Assembly (NCBI RefSeq): GCF_910592395.1
Contig: NC_088324.1
Span: 15,836,953 to 15,900,952 of the forward strand
Direction of reading: 5' to 3'
DNA length: 64,000 bases
DNA from: Lineus longissimus
Taxonomy: Eukaryota > Nemertea > Pilidiophora > Heteronemertea > Lineidae
The first letter of the stretch is position 1; each line of letters opens with the position of its first letter. Shown piece after piece: positions 36,101 to 48,400 of this stretch. Both the position numbers and the translations under genes were made by a program. The notes beneath the pieces were generated by a model. The model was not told the DNA's origin and did not search any database. It saw only the letters and a list, made by a program, of their open reading frames with translations.

Positions 36101-37543
36101 CGTGTCTATGAGCCAGACGATCCTAGAGAAAATAACATCAAAGGCGTGGTGTTATCCGTGGTTATCCGTGTGTTTTGAGTTATTATGATAGTCTCCTCAA
36201 TCAATACTGGAATTGCGTGTTGCATACTTGGAAAAAAATGCTGAGGTATTCCTATATGTGCCACTTCGTTGATGAGTGGTTACAGGGTTTTGAAGAAGTC
36301 GTATTTTGACAATCTGCGCTTATAACATGTGAAAAACTTACAGTTTGAGTGATCGGTTCTGTTATTAGCATGTATTAGTAGGCAAAGTTAGAACTTCTAC
36401 TTTGGATTCGATCTCGAATATTAACACTCGGTAAATCATATTGATTTCTAAAAGAAACTTGCTACTTTGCCAGTTGAATTTCCAACTTTCTTCAAGGAAG
36501 ATTTCGGAACTAGTTCGGTATGATCAGCGTTTATTTGCTTCGAGATGAGCCATTGTACTAGTTCTTATCAATAGCACCATGTAAGGAAAAGGAGGAGCGG
36601 GTTAGTTTTACCTTCATTTGAGAAAATACATCAAACCGCTCCGATTACACCGAACATTTTCAGGAAAATGTCCATTCTAGTTGGTAATAGGGCATGTTTT
36701 TAATACGGAAATGATGCAGCTTGTAGTATAGCGTGTAATGAGAGTTGTTAAGTGGCGTTTATACAAGATGATGATCGTTTTTGATCCATGCTCACAGGAG
36801 ATCTATCAAAGAATCCGTCAGGACCAAAGTTTGAAGTATCACAGGCACGTTTAACAATAAAATGCTTCCACAGTTTTCAATCTCGATATCACAGCGAAAT
36901 AGCAGCACAACCCTTCATAATGAATTACTGATTTAAATGACGAACGATGAGAGGATGTTGTTTTCAACGCGTGCCATCAAAATAATGAGTTTATTTCATT
37001 CCTGGCATAATGCTGAGTGAGGATAAACACTGCCAACTCTGATAGAAAGTTGTGATATCTCCTTCATTCAAGCACAGCGACAAAACATGGCATTGAGAAA
37101 GTTTGTCGACAGTTTTTTAAAGTAATCTTATCTCGGCATTCAAGCTGTGGTTTCCGTTCTGAAGCGATTGATTTGAAATAAATGCAAACTCTCCCCCCAC
37201 TCTCCAACCTGTATATAACAATAGAGGAAGTTTGTTTATCTTTCTGAAAACAAGTCAACCCAATGCAACAATTGTGTAATATCAAAAACACATTTGAAGT
37301 AATGTATTTTTGGTGATATTGATATTTGTAATGCTTGTAAAGCGGCTGCCATTGGCATTGTCAAAATGCTGCTCTTTTTTAAACTGGTAAATATGATCAA
37401 CAGCAGTCTTATCAACATTGTCGAACAAAAATAATAATACAACGCTTGTTGTTGGTTGTAAATAGTATTTGTTAATAATGCATTGCAAAATAGTTGATGA
37501 CATTTGGTAGCTGTGATAATTGAACTGTATGCATGTTCCTACG

Positions 37544-38205
37544 TTAAAGCTGACACGCATGCATAAAAACCCTAACGGCCAAGTCAGAAAACACTAACAC
37601 CCGTCCGCCATGTTTTGAACGACCGGTCAACCGTGTTTCAAACGTCATCAGATATGATAGACTACCAGCAGGCCGCAGGAGCGTTACCGTATTCACCAAC
37701 AGATCACTTGATGCGGAGCACAGATAACTTACTATAAGTGGCCAGTGCGTCCAAGGTCTGAAATCGAATGCCACCTCATCAGACAGTTCTTCAATACACG
37801 CATGGTTTTAATACTAGCAAAGCGGGAAATTGTCTTGCATCTTTAAAACTCGAAAAATAGCTGCGTGCTCCTATAATCATCACAGGGTGTCATGTTCATC
37901 TCCTGATTATGTATCTTATGAATTCACTTTGCCAATATTGTAAAAGGGCAAATTTTAAAGGCCACTTTGAAACTGAAAATGGTACAGATGGCACCAAAGA
38001 CGCTATTCTGTCAAGCTTGTGCGTGAAATATGTACACTTACAACAACGGCTCCATGGCATGGTGAGTAAGACGGTTAGGATCAAGTGGCGAGGCTTCTGG
38101 GTTCGAACCCGCTCGAGAAATATTTTTCATTTTTTCTTTTCACGAGAGCGTCTCTGTGACCTGTCTCGTCAATGAACTTGTTGTTTGTGCGGTCAAGTGA
38201 GACCA
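37544..38205 (-). mobile_element. Partial copy of the TTAA element
   Basis: It starts with TTAA-AGCTGACACGCATGCATAAAA and matches the 56.2-56.9 kb element in inverted orientation, including the tRNA-like segment around GGGTTCGAACCC (38098-38109). The homology stops near 38205, before the second terminal repeat, so this copy is truncated. Confidence 0.8.
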
Positions 38206-39402
38206 GTCGCTCTTTGCGACGAGTAAGATGGTATCCTTGGCTAACAGGCCATCCTGTTTCTCCGCTTGTTGACGATCTTACCCTTCAAATATTTAAAACT
38301 ATATAGTTCATGTGGTTTCATCGTGTTTATCCTGGTTATTGGCCAATACTACGGTGTACACAGGTTCAAAGGACGAATATGCAAAAGACCCTACAGTGTC
38401 TTCGATGCGTAAGCTACGCGATTACACATGGGAACAGCTATTTCTTATCACTTTTAAGATTCTAGCCTCAGAACCGCGACTGGAAAGAAAAACGTACAGG
38501 AGTTGGCGTAACAGACCAAAAACAAATTAGCACGATGCTAATTTGTAGTCGATTCAATCATTTTGAATTAAGGATATGTTAGGACAGGGATGTGTTTTCA
38601 TTTTGTGAACAAGAGCCCAATACCTGAGGAGTATATGCTCTGAGTATGCACCAATATGGCCGAGTTGCAATGCATATTATCACATTTGAAAGCCTCTTAT
38701 CGAGACAATGGTACTGGCATGATTCTGGCCTCTGCTAAAAGTGACACCCCACTATGACCTGAATGAAGTAGAGTGTGTATGTACTTCATCAAACCAATAT
38801 CATGGCTATATCAAATGGAAAATGTCCATTTATTATCCCCTGCTGGAGTGTTTAGAAAATAAAGCAAATGATATTGACATAGGTGCGGTTTAAGGTCATT
38901 GCCATTAGCTGCCCTCTCAGAAACACATGGACCGACCATTGCTTCGCTGAGTATCGAATTGTGACTACTATGATTGTTGTTCACAGTTGGGGCCGTATTG
39001 GATATTTTACGGTATAGAATACGCGTACTGGTTCCCAGAAGTGATCAGCTTCCTACGGTATGAATAACTCCCAGCACCTTTCTCCCTTCGAGAGGCCACG
39101 TGTGTTTTTTTCTTCAGCATGAAGTTTATCAGGTCGTTAACTAAAAGACAGTAGGTCTTTTCCCAAAGTTGAGAAATATGTGAACTGAGAACTGCGATTG
39201 AGAAGTGCCTCCCAGAGAACATAGGGTCGTATAAATCCGGCATCGATTATCTGTACGTCCTCCTAACATGTGAGACCACAGTTCATATATCTACACAATC
39301 ATGCTTTCATAAAGCAACGTCCATATGAAACAAGTAACCAGTTTTATGATCAAAGGATATATGAAAAATGCCAACACCGCAATTGTAAAATGAACCTGTC
39401 AT
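38206..39402. other. Intergenic, no recognised gene
   Basis: Open frames at 38312-38530 (+) and 39007-39243 (-) have no domain features. Nothing else is supported. Confidence 0.5.
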
Positions 39403-39654
39403 ATGGTCCTGTCGCGCCCCATGTTGATCATGATGATTGTAGTTGTTATCATCTCCATTGGCGCTTGTTGCAGACAGAAAATGGCCGCCACTTCCGACGA
39501 CATGGTTCAAAATTGTGTCGCGCGTATGCAAGACATGAGTTTGACATGGGTCTTGGCGACTGACTCGATGTTCGTCATAAAAGCTGTGTCTAATAGGTTC
39601 ACCAGTGTTATTGATGCCGATGTTGCTTTTAAAATTTCATCAAAAATAAATTGA
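39403..39654 (+). CDS. Small membrane or secreted frame, doubtful
   Basis: This is an 83-codon frame with a strongly hydrophobic segment at residues 8-21 (LIMMIVVVIISIGA) followed by CC, like a signal anchor or signal peptide. The rest has no recognised motif. It overlaps a 74-codon frame on the minus strand and a 97-codon frame on the plus strand. I saw no neighbouring exon, so it may be chance. Confidence 0.2.
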   Translation: MVLSRPMLIMMIVVVIISIGACCRQKMAATSDDMVQNCVARMQDMSLTWVLATDSMFVIKAVSNRFTSVIDADVAFKISSKIN

Positions 39655-40614
39655 ATAGCTGGAAGGCAATCTTCAATTTAACGATTTCTTTTGCTATCAA
39701 AAATTTCGAATTATTACCTTTTTTCTTCATTTGTCTTTAGATGAACTTTATTCAGTGTTCTTTAATAATCCCACTTAACAGCTTCGAAAAAAGCAAGCAG
39801 ATAGATGGCAAAGGAGAAAACAAATGTATAAAATGATTTTCTTTTAAAAACGAGTTTTTACACAATTACATTAAAAACGCAACTTTTATCATTTCCTCAA
39901 CACATTTAAATTGCATGCGTCGATAAAGCATCAATAGAAATGTATCGATTTCATTGTTGAAATATCATTAGTTAAAAGGTTTCAAAGTTACGGTTTCTTT
40001 CGATGATTGTTTATTGGCTTCGTTGATAGAGAACATTGTTGTGTCCTGTCAGAGTACCGACAGTAGAGTTGTTAGCTATTCATGATAGTGAGGACCCAAA
40101 CTATCAGTGATGCTATATTTCACCCTGACAGCTGGGAATCGTACCGTCTGGAATAGTCAATAACACTGTAAATATCCGATACAAGCTTTTCTTTAATTCA
40201 AGGTCGCACTTCTGTATTCTCCTACAAAAATTGGATGTTAAACCCAAATATATTTGAAAGTCTGAGACCTTAATCAATAAGCCATAGCAAAGATTGTCTT
40301 AATCATATTACCAGATCTGCACCAAAGGCATACCCCACCACTGATGTTGATAACATCGTGTTGGTGAAAATATGTCTTCTCACAAGACAATGTTTAGCAG
40401 TATTAGTATTTCAAGACACCGCCGAGTGGGAGATTTTGGTCTCATGTTCCTCGACAACGGGGCTGGGTGTCTGTAATATCATACCTGCGTTCATTTGTCT
40501 AGAATGTTGTTATGCTCAAAGTGTTACCGTCCAAGGTTGGTGTCAATCAAGAAACTAAGAATTAAAAACTGCTTCTAACTTTAGTGTGACCGGTGACTGT
40601 AGAGAGCCGAAAGC

Positions 40615-41229
40615 TTGATAAATAACTCCCTTGATACTTCAACTATTAGAAATTACCAAGATACGTCAAGTCCGATCGTCTCTAAATTAGTGGGATACGT
40701 CTGTGTGTTAGCTTCTACAAATATCTCTTCAAACCACCCAGCGAAAATTACCACGGGTCGGTTTCGAAGTATTGAGGTGGCTGACGAATCTCGACTTAGT
40801 GTGACTGATCCCTCTCAGCCGCAAGCCATGTTCCTGATGTTACCTTTGGGTAAATACGCTAAACAGCTTTATAAATACGAAAGAATCAGGTTTTTACTTG
40901 ATGGGCATGCACGTTTCATCAGAGGTGTTATCGATATCTCTTGCGGCTGCTCTGTTAATGTTGTCAGCTGCATTTGTGATGATCTGTTTGTGTCAATTCG
41001 ACACAGCTTATCCGCATCTGATCTTCTTAATCTATATGATGTGTGGTCAGTTGTTAATATAGCTTCTAGTCGTGAGACAGAAAACAAGTATAGTAGAACC
41101 CCATTGGAACCCCAGTGGAACCCCATGGGAACCCGCAAAACAAATGAAAGTCAGAAATTTCACAAGAACGGTTTACCAGTAGATTATATGGAGCCCAGAC
41201 ACAGCAACAAGCAACTCCTTGCCGGTTAG
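40615..41229 (+). CDS. Unexplained 204-codon open frame
   Basis: This is the longest uninterrupted frame outside the adaptor gene. The nominal start is TTG; the first ATG is at about 40828. Composition is protein-like, with a Cys-containing stretch (ISCGCSVNVVSCICDD) near the middle. No family is recognised, and there are no convincing splice sites or promoter. It may be an exon, a decayed element or chance. Confidence 0.25.
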   Translation: MINNSLDTSTIRNYQDTSSPIVSKLVGYVCVLASTNISSNHPAKITTGRFRSIEVADESRLSVTDPSQPQAMFLMLPLGKYAKQLYKYERIRFLLDGHARFIRGVIDISCGCSVNVVSCICDDLFVSIRHSLSASDLLNLYDVWSVVNIASSRETENKYSRTPLEPQWNPMGTRKTNESQKFHKNGLPVDYMEPRHSNKQLLAG

Positions 41230-41993
41230 GCCTTCGATATGGACCACAAAAAGAACATGTATACAAAAGACTGAGAATAAAAACTATCGACTCGGACAAA
41301 CGGGACCCTATGTCCAGATGAACTAACCCACATGGGAGGTTTCCATCCATTTGGTGCATATTCGGATGAGAGTAACACAAGTTCTGTCCAAATAGGATTG
41401 ATGACCCTTGTCAAGGATCGGGGGAACTGTGTTTCAATCAACGTCAACTGTCACATGTATCAAACAGCTATAATTCACTCAGATTAAACTCAAAGCGACA
41501 TCTCAGTAAGTTTTTCTAGCATTTCTTTGAAATATACACCTTGACCCTGAGCAAAAAATCAACCAAAAGTATTTACCTTTGATATAAGGTTGGTAAAGAC
41601 GTTTTTCTACGGCTTTTTTCGTTTGTCTCATTACAGTTACCCCAAGATCACATTTCTTGCATTGGCTTCTTTGATGGGTCTCCTCCTTTTGAGATTAATA
41701 GCTCTGAGGCCGCTTTTAACACCGCAGGCAGCATTTGATCAGTTCGATATCCGTGCTCTTCAAGCTAAGTTCCTTCGTTCGTTCGTACTCAATTGCGATA
41801 GAAGCGTTTTTAGCGATTTTGATGTGTCGGAAGTAGGGTTATCTAGTTGAATCCGCATTCTGGTCAAGACATATCTGACTGTCTTGTAGAATATCACCAA
41901 TGAGCTTTAATTTCAACAGTGAATCTTGTTCTTTACCCTTTACCTCTCCCAAAAACAACCCCACTTCTATTTTTTTAATCTTCAAATATAGTT

Positions 41994-42242
41994 TTATAGT
42001 TTTATAGTTGTCAGAAGTGCACTATTATCAGACACAACTAGTTTATGACGGATATGACTGTCCCTTCCGTCATACATTCGCAGGCTGGTGATTTCAACAT
42101 CCCACATGTCTTCACGCTCCGGCACAGTGATAGCGTGTCCAGCATGTATGATTGGAAGGCCGTGGGCTCGGTCAGTGCCACTCGATACTTTCAACCAGCA
42201 TGGAATGGCAAAGTCTGGCGAAGAATGTGCGCTCTCTGGTTT
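41994..42242 (-). CDS. Candidate terminal exon
   Basis: On the minus strand, a TCTTTCTATAG acceptor is followed in phase 0 by 82 codons and a TAA. The peptide is well mixed, with runs such as DMWDVEITSLRMYDGRDSH, and looks coding. I could not find the preceding exons, and the family is unknown. Confidence 0.3.
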   Translation of the reverse strand, partial: KPESAHSSPDFAIPCWLKVSSGTDRAHGLPIIHAGHAITVPEREDMWDVEITSLRMYDGRDSHIRHKLVVSDNSALLTTIKL

Positions 42243-42315
42243 CTATAGAAAGATATCTGGATTAGGCTGGGAAATGTATGTAAAGCTTTTTGAGACAGTA
42301 CGCTGTAGGGAATAA

Positions 42316-44320
42316 AGCACTACTTTCAATTTCAATTTCATTTTTCATTTCTTCACCTTGGTTTTCTGCTCGACATTGGGATTGTCAACCAATGCGATTT
42401 CTTTTCAGCGGTGTTACATCCGATTCACCTTCTTCTATTGATCAAGTTCATAGTCAAAAAGGTTAGAAAACAACGTGGTGATGTTGTAGAATGCCTGTCT
42501 TAGAGGAAGAAGAATATTAACACTGGCTGCTTCTGTTACGAAAGAGAATAATATCGGTTATACCTTGAAATGCCGATATGACGACAGGCCTTAACGAATA
42601 TCAAACATAATTACAAAGACATGGTTTATTGTTACATGCCCTTCCCTCAAAGCACCGCAAGTAATCCTATGTACAACAACAGTTTCGATGTTCTCAATAT
42701 CAGCACTTTCTTAGTTTTTACTGAAATCCACAGGGCCTTCTCGATACTTCTACAAATAACAACCAGCGCTACAACGGGTGAAGTTATTGGTGATGAGGGA
42801 TTAGATTTCTTTCGTCACCACATGTCCGGATTTTCTTCTTCATTACATGTTAATGGTAAGTGGAACACCACCAAACCTTCAGCGAACTAAAGGTGTTCCA
42901 GTGATCATTATGGCAGCTGCGAGACATTTATCAAGCACTGATGAAATGTTTTAGCCAACAACTCCGCTTTGAGTGCAGTATTTGATATTATATGAAATAT
43001 TATTTACTGCTCACGTTACTCATGGTAGTCTTTTAACAAGCTCACTTACATAGATATCTAACAAAATGCGTCCACGTGCAACACAGGCTCGGAACATGAT
43101 CCTCCTCATAGCAAAATGTCCTTAAAAGGACAACATGGAGTTAAGTATATAATCACATATCTACAACATCATACATATTGCCAAGTACCCTGAGCTGCCA
43201 TACCTCTTGCTATTAATGACGGATGGGTTCGTCTTTATCGATAGAAAGGTTAATGCACACAAAATACCTCAGTCAGTAAATATTGACTCTGTCATGGCCT
43301 GGTTGGTGACTAATGTCATCCTCATCGATATGTCAGTGCTTTGAGGTCAATGATATCCAAACACCAACTAACTAATGCCATCGGCCACAGCAAGCTCTAG
43401 CCCATGGCGAAGTTCACAGTCATACACTTTACAAGGTCAATGCAGCTTTAGGCATGGACTGGTGCTTTCGGAATCGCTGAACCAATTCATGCAAACACCC
43501 TGCAAAGGCTGTGAGAAGCCTAAGAAACTGCTAGAGAATCCTTCTTCACTTCGAAGGAGAAGTACAGCTCAAACTTTGCCAATGCAAAATATCACTGATG
43601 TGCACTTCTAAGTTGACTTCACAATGATGAAAGTCTTTGAAATTCTTGCTAGCATAATGAAAAAAAAACAGCCGTTAAAACTCTCCTGTCGCTGACAAGA
43701 GCCTTTTAGACGGCAACGAGAGGTTTGCTTTTAAGAAGAGATTCTCGAAAAAAGCACTTTTTATGGTGATAAGGCTCATCCTGTCTCCCAGACTAACTGT
43801 TTAGAACTAGTGGTCAATCACTGGGCCGAGAGAAACGGTATCGTTCCTACGTGGTTAGCGGTAGCAAAGTCTATCAAGTCCACGCAGGGACTTCTATCAT
43901 CATGATTAAAATGGCACAGGCAAGCCCTCCATTCATTATCTCAAGAGGAAGATACCAGCGCACTCGGCGCTTCGGGTAAGTGCGCTTGAGGCAGCGGCTT
44001 CAGGGAGGATGGACTCTAGGCAATTCGAAAGAAAATTACAACTTTATTGAGGCTTTGATCCCAGATTTTATCTGTATCCATCGAAATCGTCTTGATATTG
44101 GAATAATTGGAGCGGCAAGTTGTGATAACTCCGATTTATTTTGATAGCCTAAAGATGGAAGCATCACGACAGTTGGAATCTGATTACTGAAATTAAATGA
44201 AATTGTATGATTTCCTCGATTTTCGAAAGAGACTGATATCGGGGGTGGCAAATGGTACTGCAGGGAAGTCGACTTTGTTGTCATCAAGATATCCGTCTCG
44301 GGGCAACAGAAACTTGAATA
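42316..44320. other. Intergenic, no recognised gene
   Basis: Frames at 42621-42890 (+), 43375-43611 (+) and 44036-44401 (-) lack motifs; the last overlaps a transposon end and is rejected as a gene. Confidence 0.5.
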
Positions 44321-44720
44321 CGGTGGAACCCCGGTCGGCGCCCACCCCGCTTTGACGACCATGAATCGCCGGTCCCGAATAGCTTCCTCTCTAATTACCA
44401 TTACAAGGCCCCTGGTAACACGACCACCCCGGTACCCAGACCACGACCAATGGATTGGGCGGTCCCAATGACCAAATTCACCCCTCTGACCTGACCTAAG
44501 GGCCTAATTGCCGTGAATAGACGAATGCTGACATGATTTCTGTTAAGAAATTGATTGCGGCAAAGTTGTCATGCTACAAATGAACAAAAAATTTAAGTCC
44601 AAACATTTTTCACCTGTTTTTTTCTGCTCAAAATGAAGAAACGTCATCAGCCCCAAAAAAAATTGGCTTTGAAAATTTTTCAGAATTTTGAACTTATGAA
44701 AAAGTTCAACAATTTGGCAG
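44321..44720 (-). mobile_element. Tigger/pogo-like element end abutting a satellite
   Basis: A TA (44319-44320) precedes the inverted terminus CGGTGGAACCCCGG. The sequence then runs through blocks shared with 4.1, 21.1 and 31.9 kb (GGATTGGGCGGTCCCAATG, GAAATTGATTGCGGCAAAG) and ends with TTTTCAGAATTTTGAAC just before the 45-bp array. The opposite terminus is not seen. This is the longest copy of the family here. Confidence 0.8.
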
Positions 44721-45303
44721 CATTAGGCAGAGAACTCTGCCTTATGCTGAGTTAGGAATAGAAATCATTAGGCAGAGAACTCTGCCTTATGCTGAGTTAG
44801 GAATATAAATCGTTAGGCAGAGAACTCTGCCTTATGCTGAGTTAGGAATATAAATCATTAGGCAGAGAACTCTGCCTTATGCTGAGTTAGGAATAGAAAT
44901 CATTAGGCAGAGAACTCTGCCTTATGCTGAGTTAGGAATAGAAATCATTAGGCAGAGAACTCTGCCTTATGCTGAGTTAGGAATATAAATCATTAGGCAG
45001 AGAACTCTGCCTTATGCTGAGTTAGGAATATAAATCATTAGGCAGAGAACTCTGCCTTATGCTGAGTTAGGAATAGAAATCATTAGGCAGAGAACTCTGC
45101 CTTATGCTGAGTTAGGAATATAAATCATTAGGCAGAGAACTCTGCCTTATGCTGAGTTAGGAATATAAATCATTAGGCAGAGAACTCTGCCTTATGCTGA
45201 GTTAGGAATATAAATCATTAGGCAGAGAACTCTGCCTTATGCTGAGTTAGGAATAGAAATCAGATGCTGAGTTAGGAATATAAATCATTAGCCAGAGAAC
45301 TCT
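44721..45303. repeat. 45-bp satellite, about 12 full copies
   Basis: Unit CATTAGGCAGAGAACTCTGC plus 25 bases repeats in exact 45-bp register. It holds the palindrome GGCAGAGAACTCTGCC. Copies are almost identical; the main variant is AATATAAAT versus AATAGAAAT. The last two units are broken. Confidence 0.95.
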
Positions 45304-45376
45304 ATCGCTTCACAAAATATTTGTTGTAACTCTTTGATATATTTTGCTTTCTGTGGTGGAGCTAACACGGTCAGTG

Positions 45377-45482
45377 ACCGAGGAGCAGTGACCAGCAAGA
45401 CCAGCGCCTTTGCGTGGGTGATGACTTGGACCGAGGAGCAGTGACCAGCAAGACCAGCGCCTTTGCGTGGGTGATGACTTGG
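45377..45482. repeat. 53-bp tandem duplication
   Basis: Two identical 53-bp units (45377-45429 and 45430-45482) start ACCGAGGAGCAGTGACCAGC. Identity implies a recent event. Confidence 0.9.
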
Positions 45483-48400
45483 CGAATAGAACGCATCATT
45501 GTATGACACGTTTTGCAAGTTAACACCCATCTCTTAATTAGGGGTATGGAAACACCGCTGGGAAACATTTCAAAATCTTATTCGTTTCATCGTTTATCCA
45601 TTAAGTTATAACTTACACGAAGTTTCCTCCCGTTGGCCGTGCCGACAATAGCAAGGGACATCGGGTATTTTAAGCATTGAGGGCAGCCACCAACAACGAT
45701 TTTTGCATTAGATATTAGTTCGGTTACCATTAATCCTAGCATGTCCGGTCACCATTCTGCCGAGCAAAGTCCATTAACAAGAAGTACCCCAGCTTTTTTG
45801 TATTACATTTATCTATATTACAGCGGCGTTGCCAAAACAAAGCCCACGGCGGATGTGTAACTCTATAGGTTGGAAATGTCGCCATTCTAATTATACTCGC
45901 TGTATTCATTTGTAAAAGAAAAAATCGTATCCTTCACTCAACAGGAACACATCGAGGAGGTGTTTCTTATACATGTCATATATCAAATAACATGAGAGGA
46001 GAACCATATTTTAGACAAAGACAATATCATTGCAGCTTCTTTTCGTATAATAAGGCAGAACCTCCGTCGGAAGTGTATTAAGATGAGGATTTTTCCTATC
46101 TGTTGTGTAAATGCGATGTCTGATTCTCGCCTTAGGATATTTCCTAGCTACCATGTTGACATTAATGGCTAGGGTGGGTTTTGATTTGCTGATTTTGTTA
46201 ATTAATGGAAAGAAATCATGCATTAGGTTTTACCACTTTGAGCAAACGACAATAGCCCTGAGACACTACTCTCTAACTTAAATGTGAAAAGTTGCGGAAC
46301 TCCAAGGCAAGTCATATGGTAATTCCAACCATTCTACCTTGTCATCAACAGGCATTTCATTAATATCACTAATTATAATAGTCAATCAAATCTCTTATTC
46401 ATTCGTACATTTCTTCTGGGCGTTAATTAATCTCTTTCGACGCTTCTAAGTGGATTTCAATTACGTTTTCAATTAAACCTGTCGTCGAATTGATGACTTT
46501 ATTAGTTACTAAGAACTGTTCGTCAGTTTGATAACCCATTCGAATTAAACAAACAGCCTCTTAAGGCATATATTACTGATTTTTGACAAGCAGCTGGGCA
46601 GGTCCATGGGTATTGCAAATGCTATATGCCCATGGCCCGAGATCAGTCTGCCCCCAAGCAAACCATTGGCATTGAAGCAATAGAGGTTTGTCAGTGATCG
46701 TTCTACAGAAGCCTATTAAAGGCTTTTAGATCAGTATAAAACCGGAACTGGTGTGAATGCGGATACGAACTGCCATCTCATATATATGACTATCGATGGG
46801 CTTGTTTTGATTGACTATGCATGTGAAAAAAGAGCACATCGTTTTTCCGTGTTTGTGTCTGGATTTTCTTCAAGGACAAAAGTGACTGTGATATTTTAGG
46901 GGACTGGAGACGAACAGATTTATGATTTTTGAATGATTCGGTTATATACTTAGTTGCTTTTTATACGTTGGTTCGAGTGGCAGTTAGATTTCAATGATTC
47001 ATCAAATACACATCGAGAATGACTTTATATAGGGCGTTGCAGAGAAATTGTAAAACATTCGAGGTTTAAGCTGCCACACCAGAAAACTAGCCACAGCCCT
47101 CAAGCTTTGCGGTAGATTGTTCTCCAATGACTTTTCTTCCTTTGGAGTCAGAAGGAGGTCAAACATTAGACATGCTAGAAAATACGGTGGAAGACTGTTT
47201 ATTTAATGTTATCTATTTGAGAAAGATCAAAGTTTTCCTCGTGGTGAAGTGGTCCGTGGCATCTCTGACAACTGCTTTGATGAACGAGCACGCAGTAGCT
47301 AAAATCCGATTTGTTAACTTCACCATGATCTCATCTCAGTCTAAGTTTGCCAGTAGAGATAACGTAGCCTATATTGTACAAAGCATTGACAAGAATGTCT
47401 GTAAATATTTGTTCAACCATATCTGGAAAAGACTCCAGGCAGTTGTAACCACGCGTGCCGTTGCCTCAATTAATTTTTGACCAGTAGGCGTCCGCGGTTC
47501 CCTTCTTCCATGACGATCTAAATTTGTCAACGTTCCTGTCTGGTTTCTCATTAATATCAAGTGTGACACACGAGGAAGTAAAAGGAGTGTACACGAGATA
47601 TGATAAAGTGACCAGCATATGTCCGTAGTTTGTTTACTTGTGGGCGCCAAGGATTGTGGAACAGTCACGAAGGCTGGAATCGTGCACAATTTTTGCTGTA
47701 TCAAACTTGTGGGTGGGTATGGAAGTAGTATTGATGAGTATAATACGATTTGGTGGGAAATGGTTGAAGGAATGAACGTGGCGATTCCAGGCAACCGATT
47801 TTTCTATGAATCGTTCACTGCCAACACTGAACAAAACACTTCGTCCTAGCCTCTCCGAGATAAGGGCTGACAACACACCAGCTGCAGTAGAAAAAGACAA
47901 CTGTCCACAAGACGATTTATCACTTCCTGGTGTTTTCGCCTTGGATCGTCACAGCCGTGTAACAGTCATCATTTCGTCCGTCCCTTAAGTGTAACGACTT
48001 TCTCACGGTCATTGTATTTTCTGCTGTAGTGTGGTAGTCAGCAATGAACCTCACACTTCTTCACACTCTCCCCAGATCCAATCACCCAAAGCTCTTTCTG
48101 CGCAAGGGCAAATTATCCAATTGTCTCCAATTGTGTCATAATCGCTTTGCGTTCGCCGAAGTAACACGACTACGTAATTCACTTTTGACTTAGTCGTCGC
48201 CTTCATTGTCCAGTTTTTAACCTTCATGCAAACCCTGTTTACTGTTCAGCTCTGACCGAACGCGTCAGGTATCAACCTTTAAGATCTAACATTGAGTTGA
48301 AGGATAAAGTGGGATAAGCAGCACACTGAAAATGCTACAGCAGTGGAATTCTTTATAGTTTTATAGCTAGTCCCAAGAACCTGAACAACTTCATGCAATC

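Noticed and set aside
38098-38109. GGTTCGAACCC as a possible tRNA gene
   Set aside because: The surrounding sequence does not fold as a complete cloverleaf and recurs inside a mobile element, so it is a tRNA-like repeat segment.
44036-44401. 121-codon minus-strand frame
   Set aside because: Its start lies inside the Tigger/pogo-like element and it shows no domain or splice context.
46590-46660. Near-palindrome that could fold like a microRNA precursor
   Set aside because: The paired part is too short and interrupted, and no known microRNA seed is recognisable.
47127-47900. Several overlapping frames of 76-141 codons
   Set aside because: They lie on both strands, with no shared reading path, no domains and no splice support.
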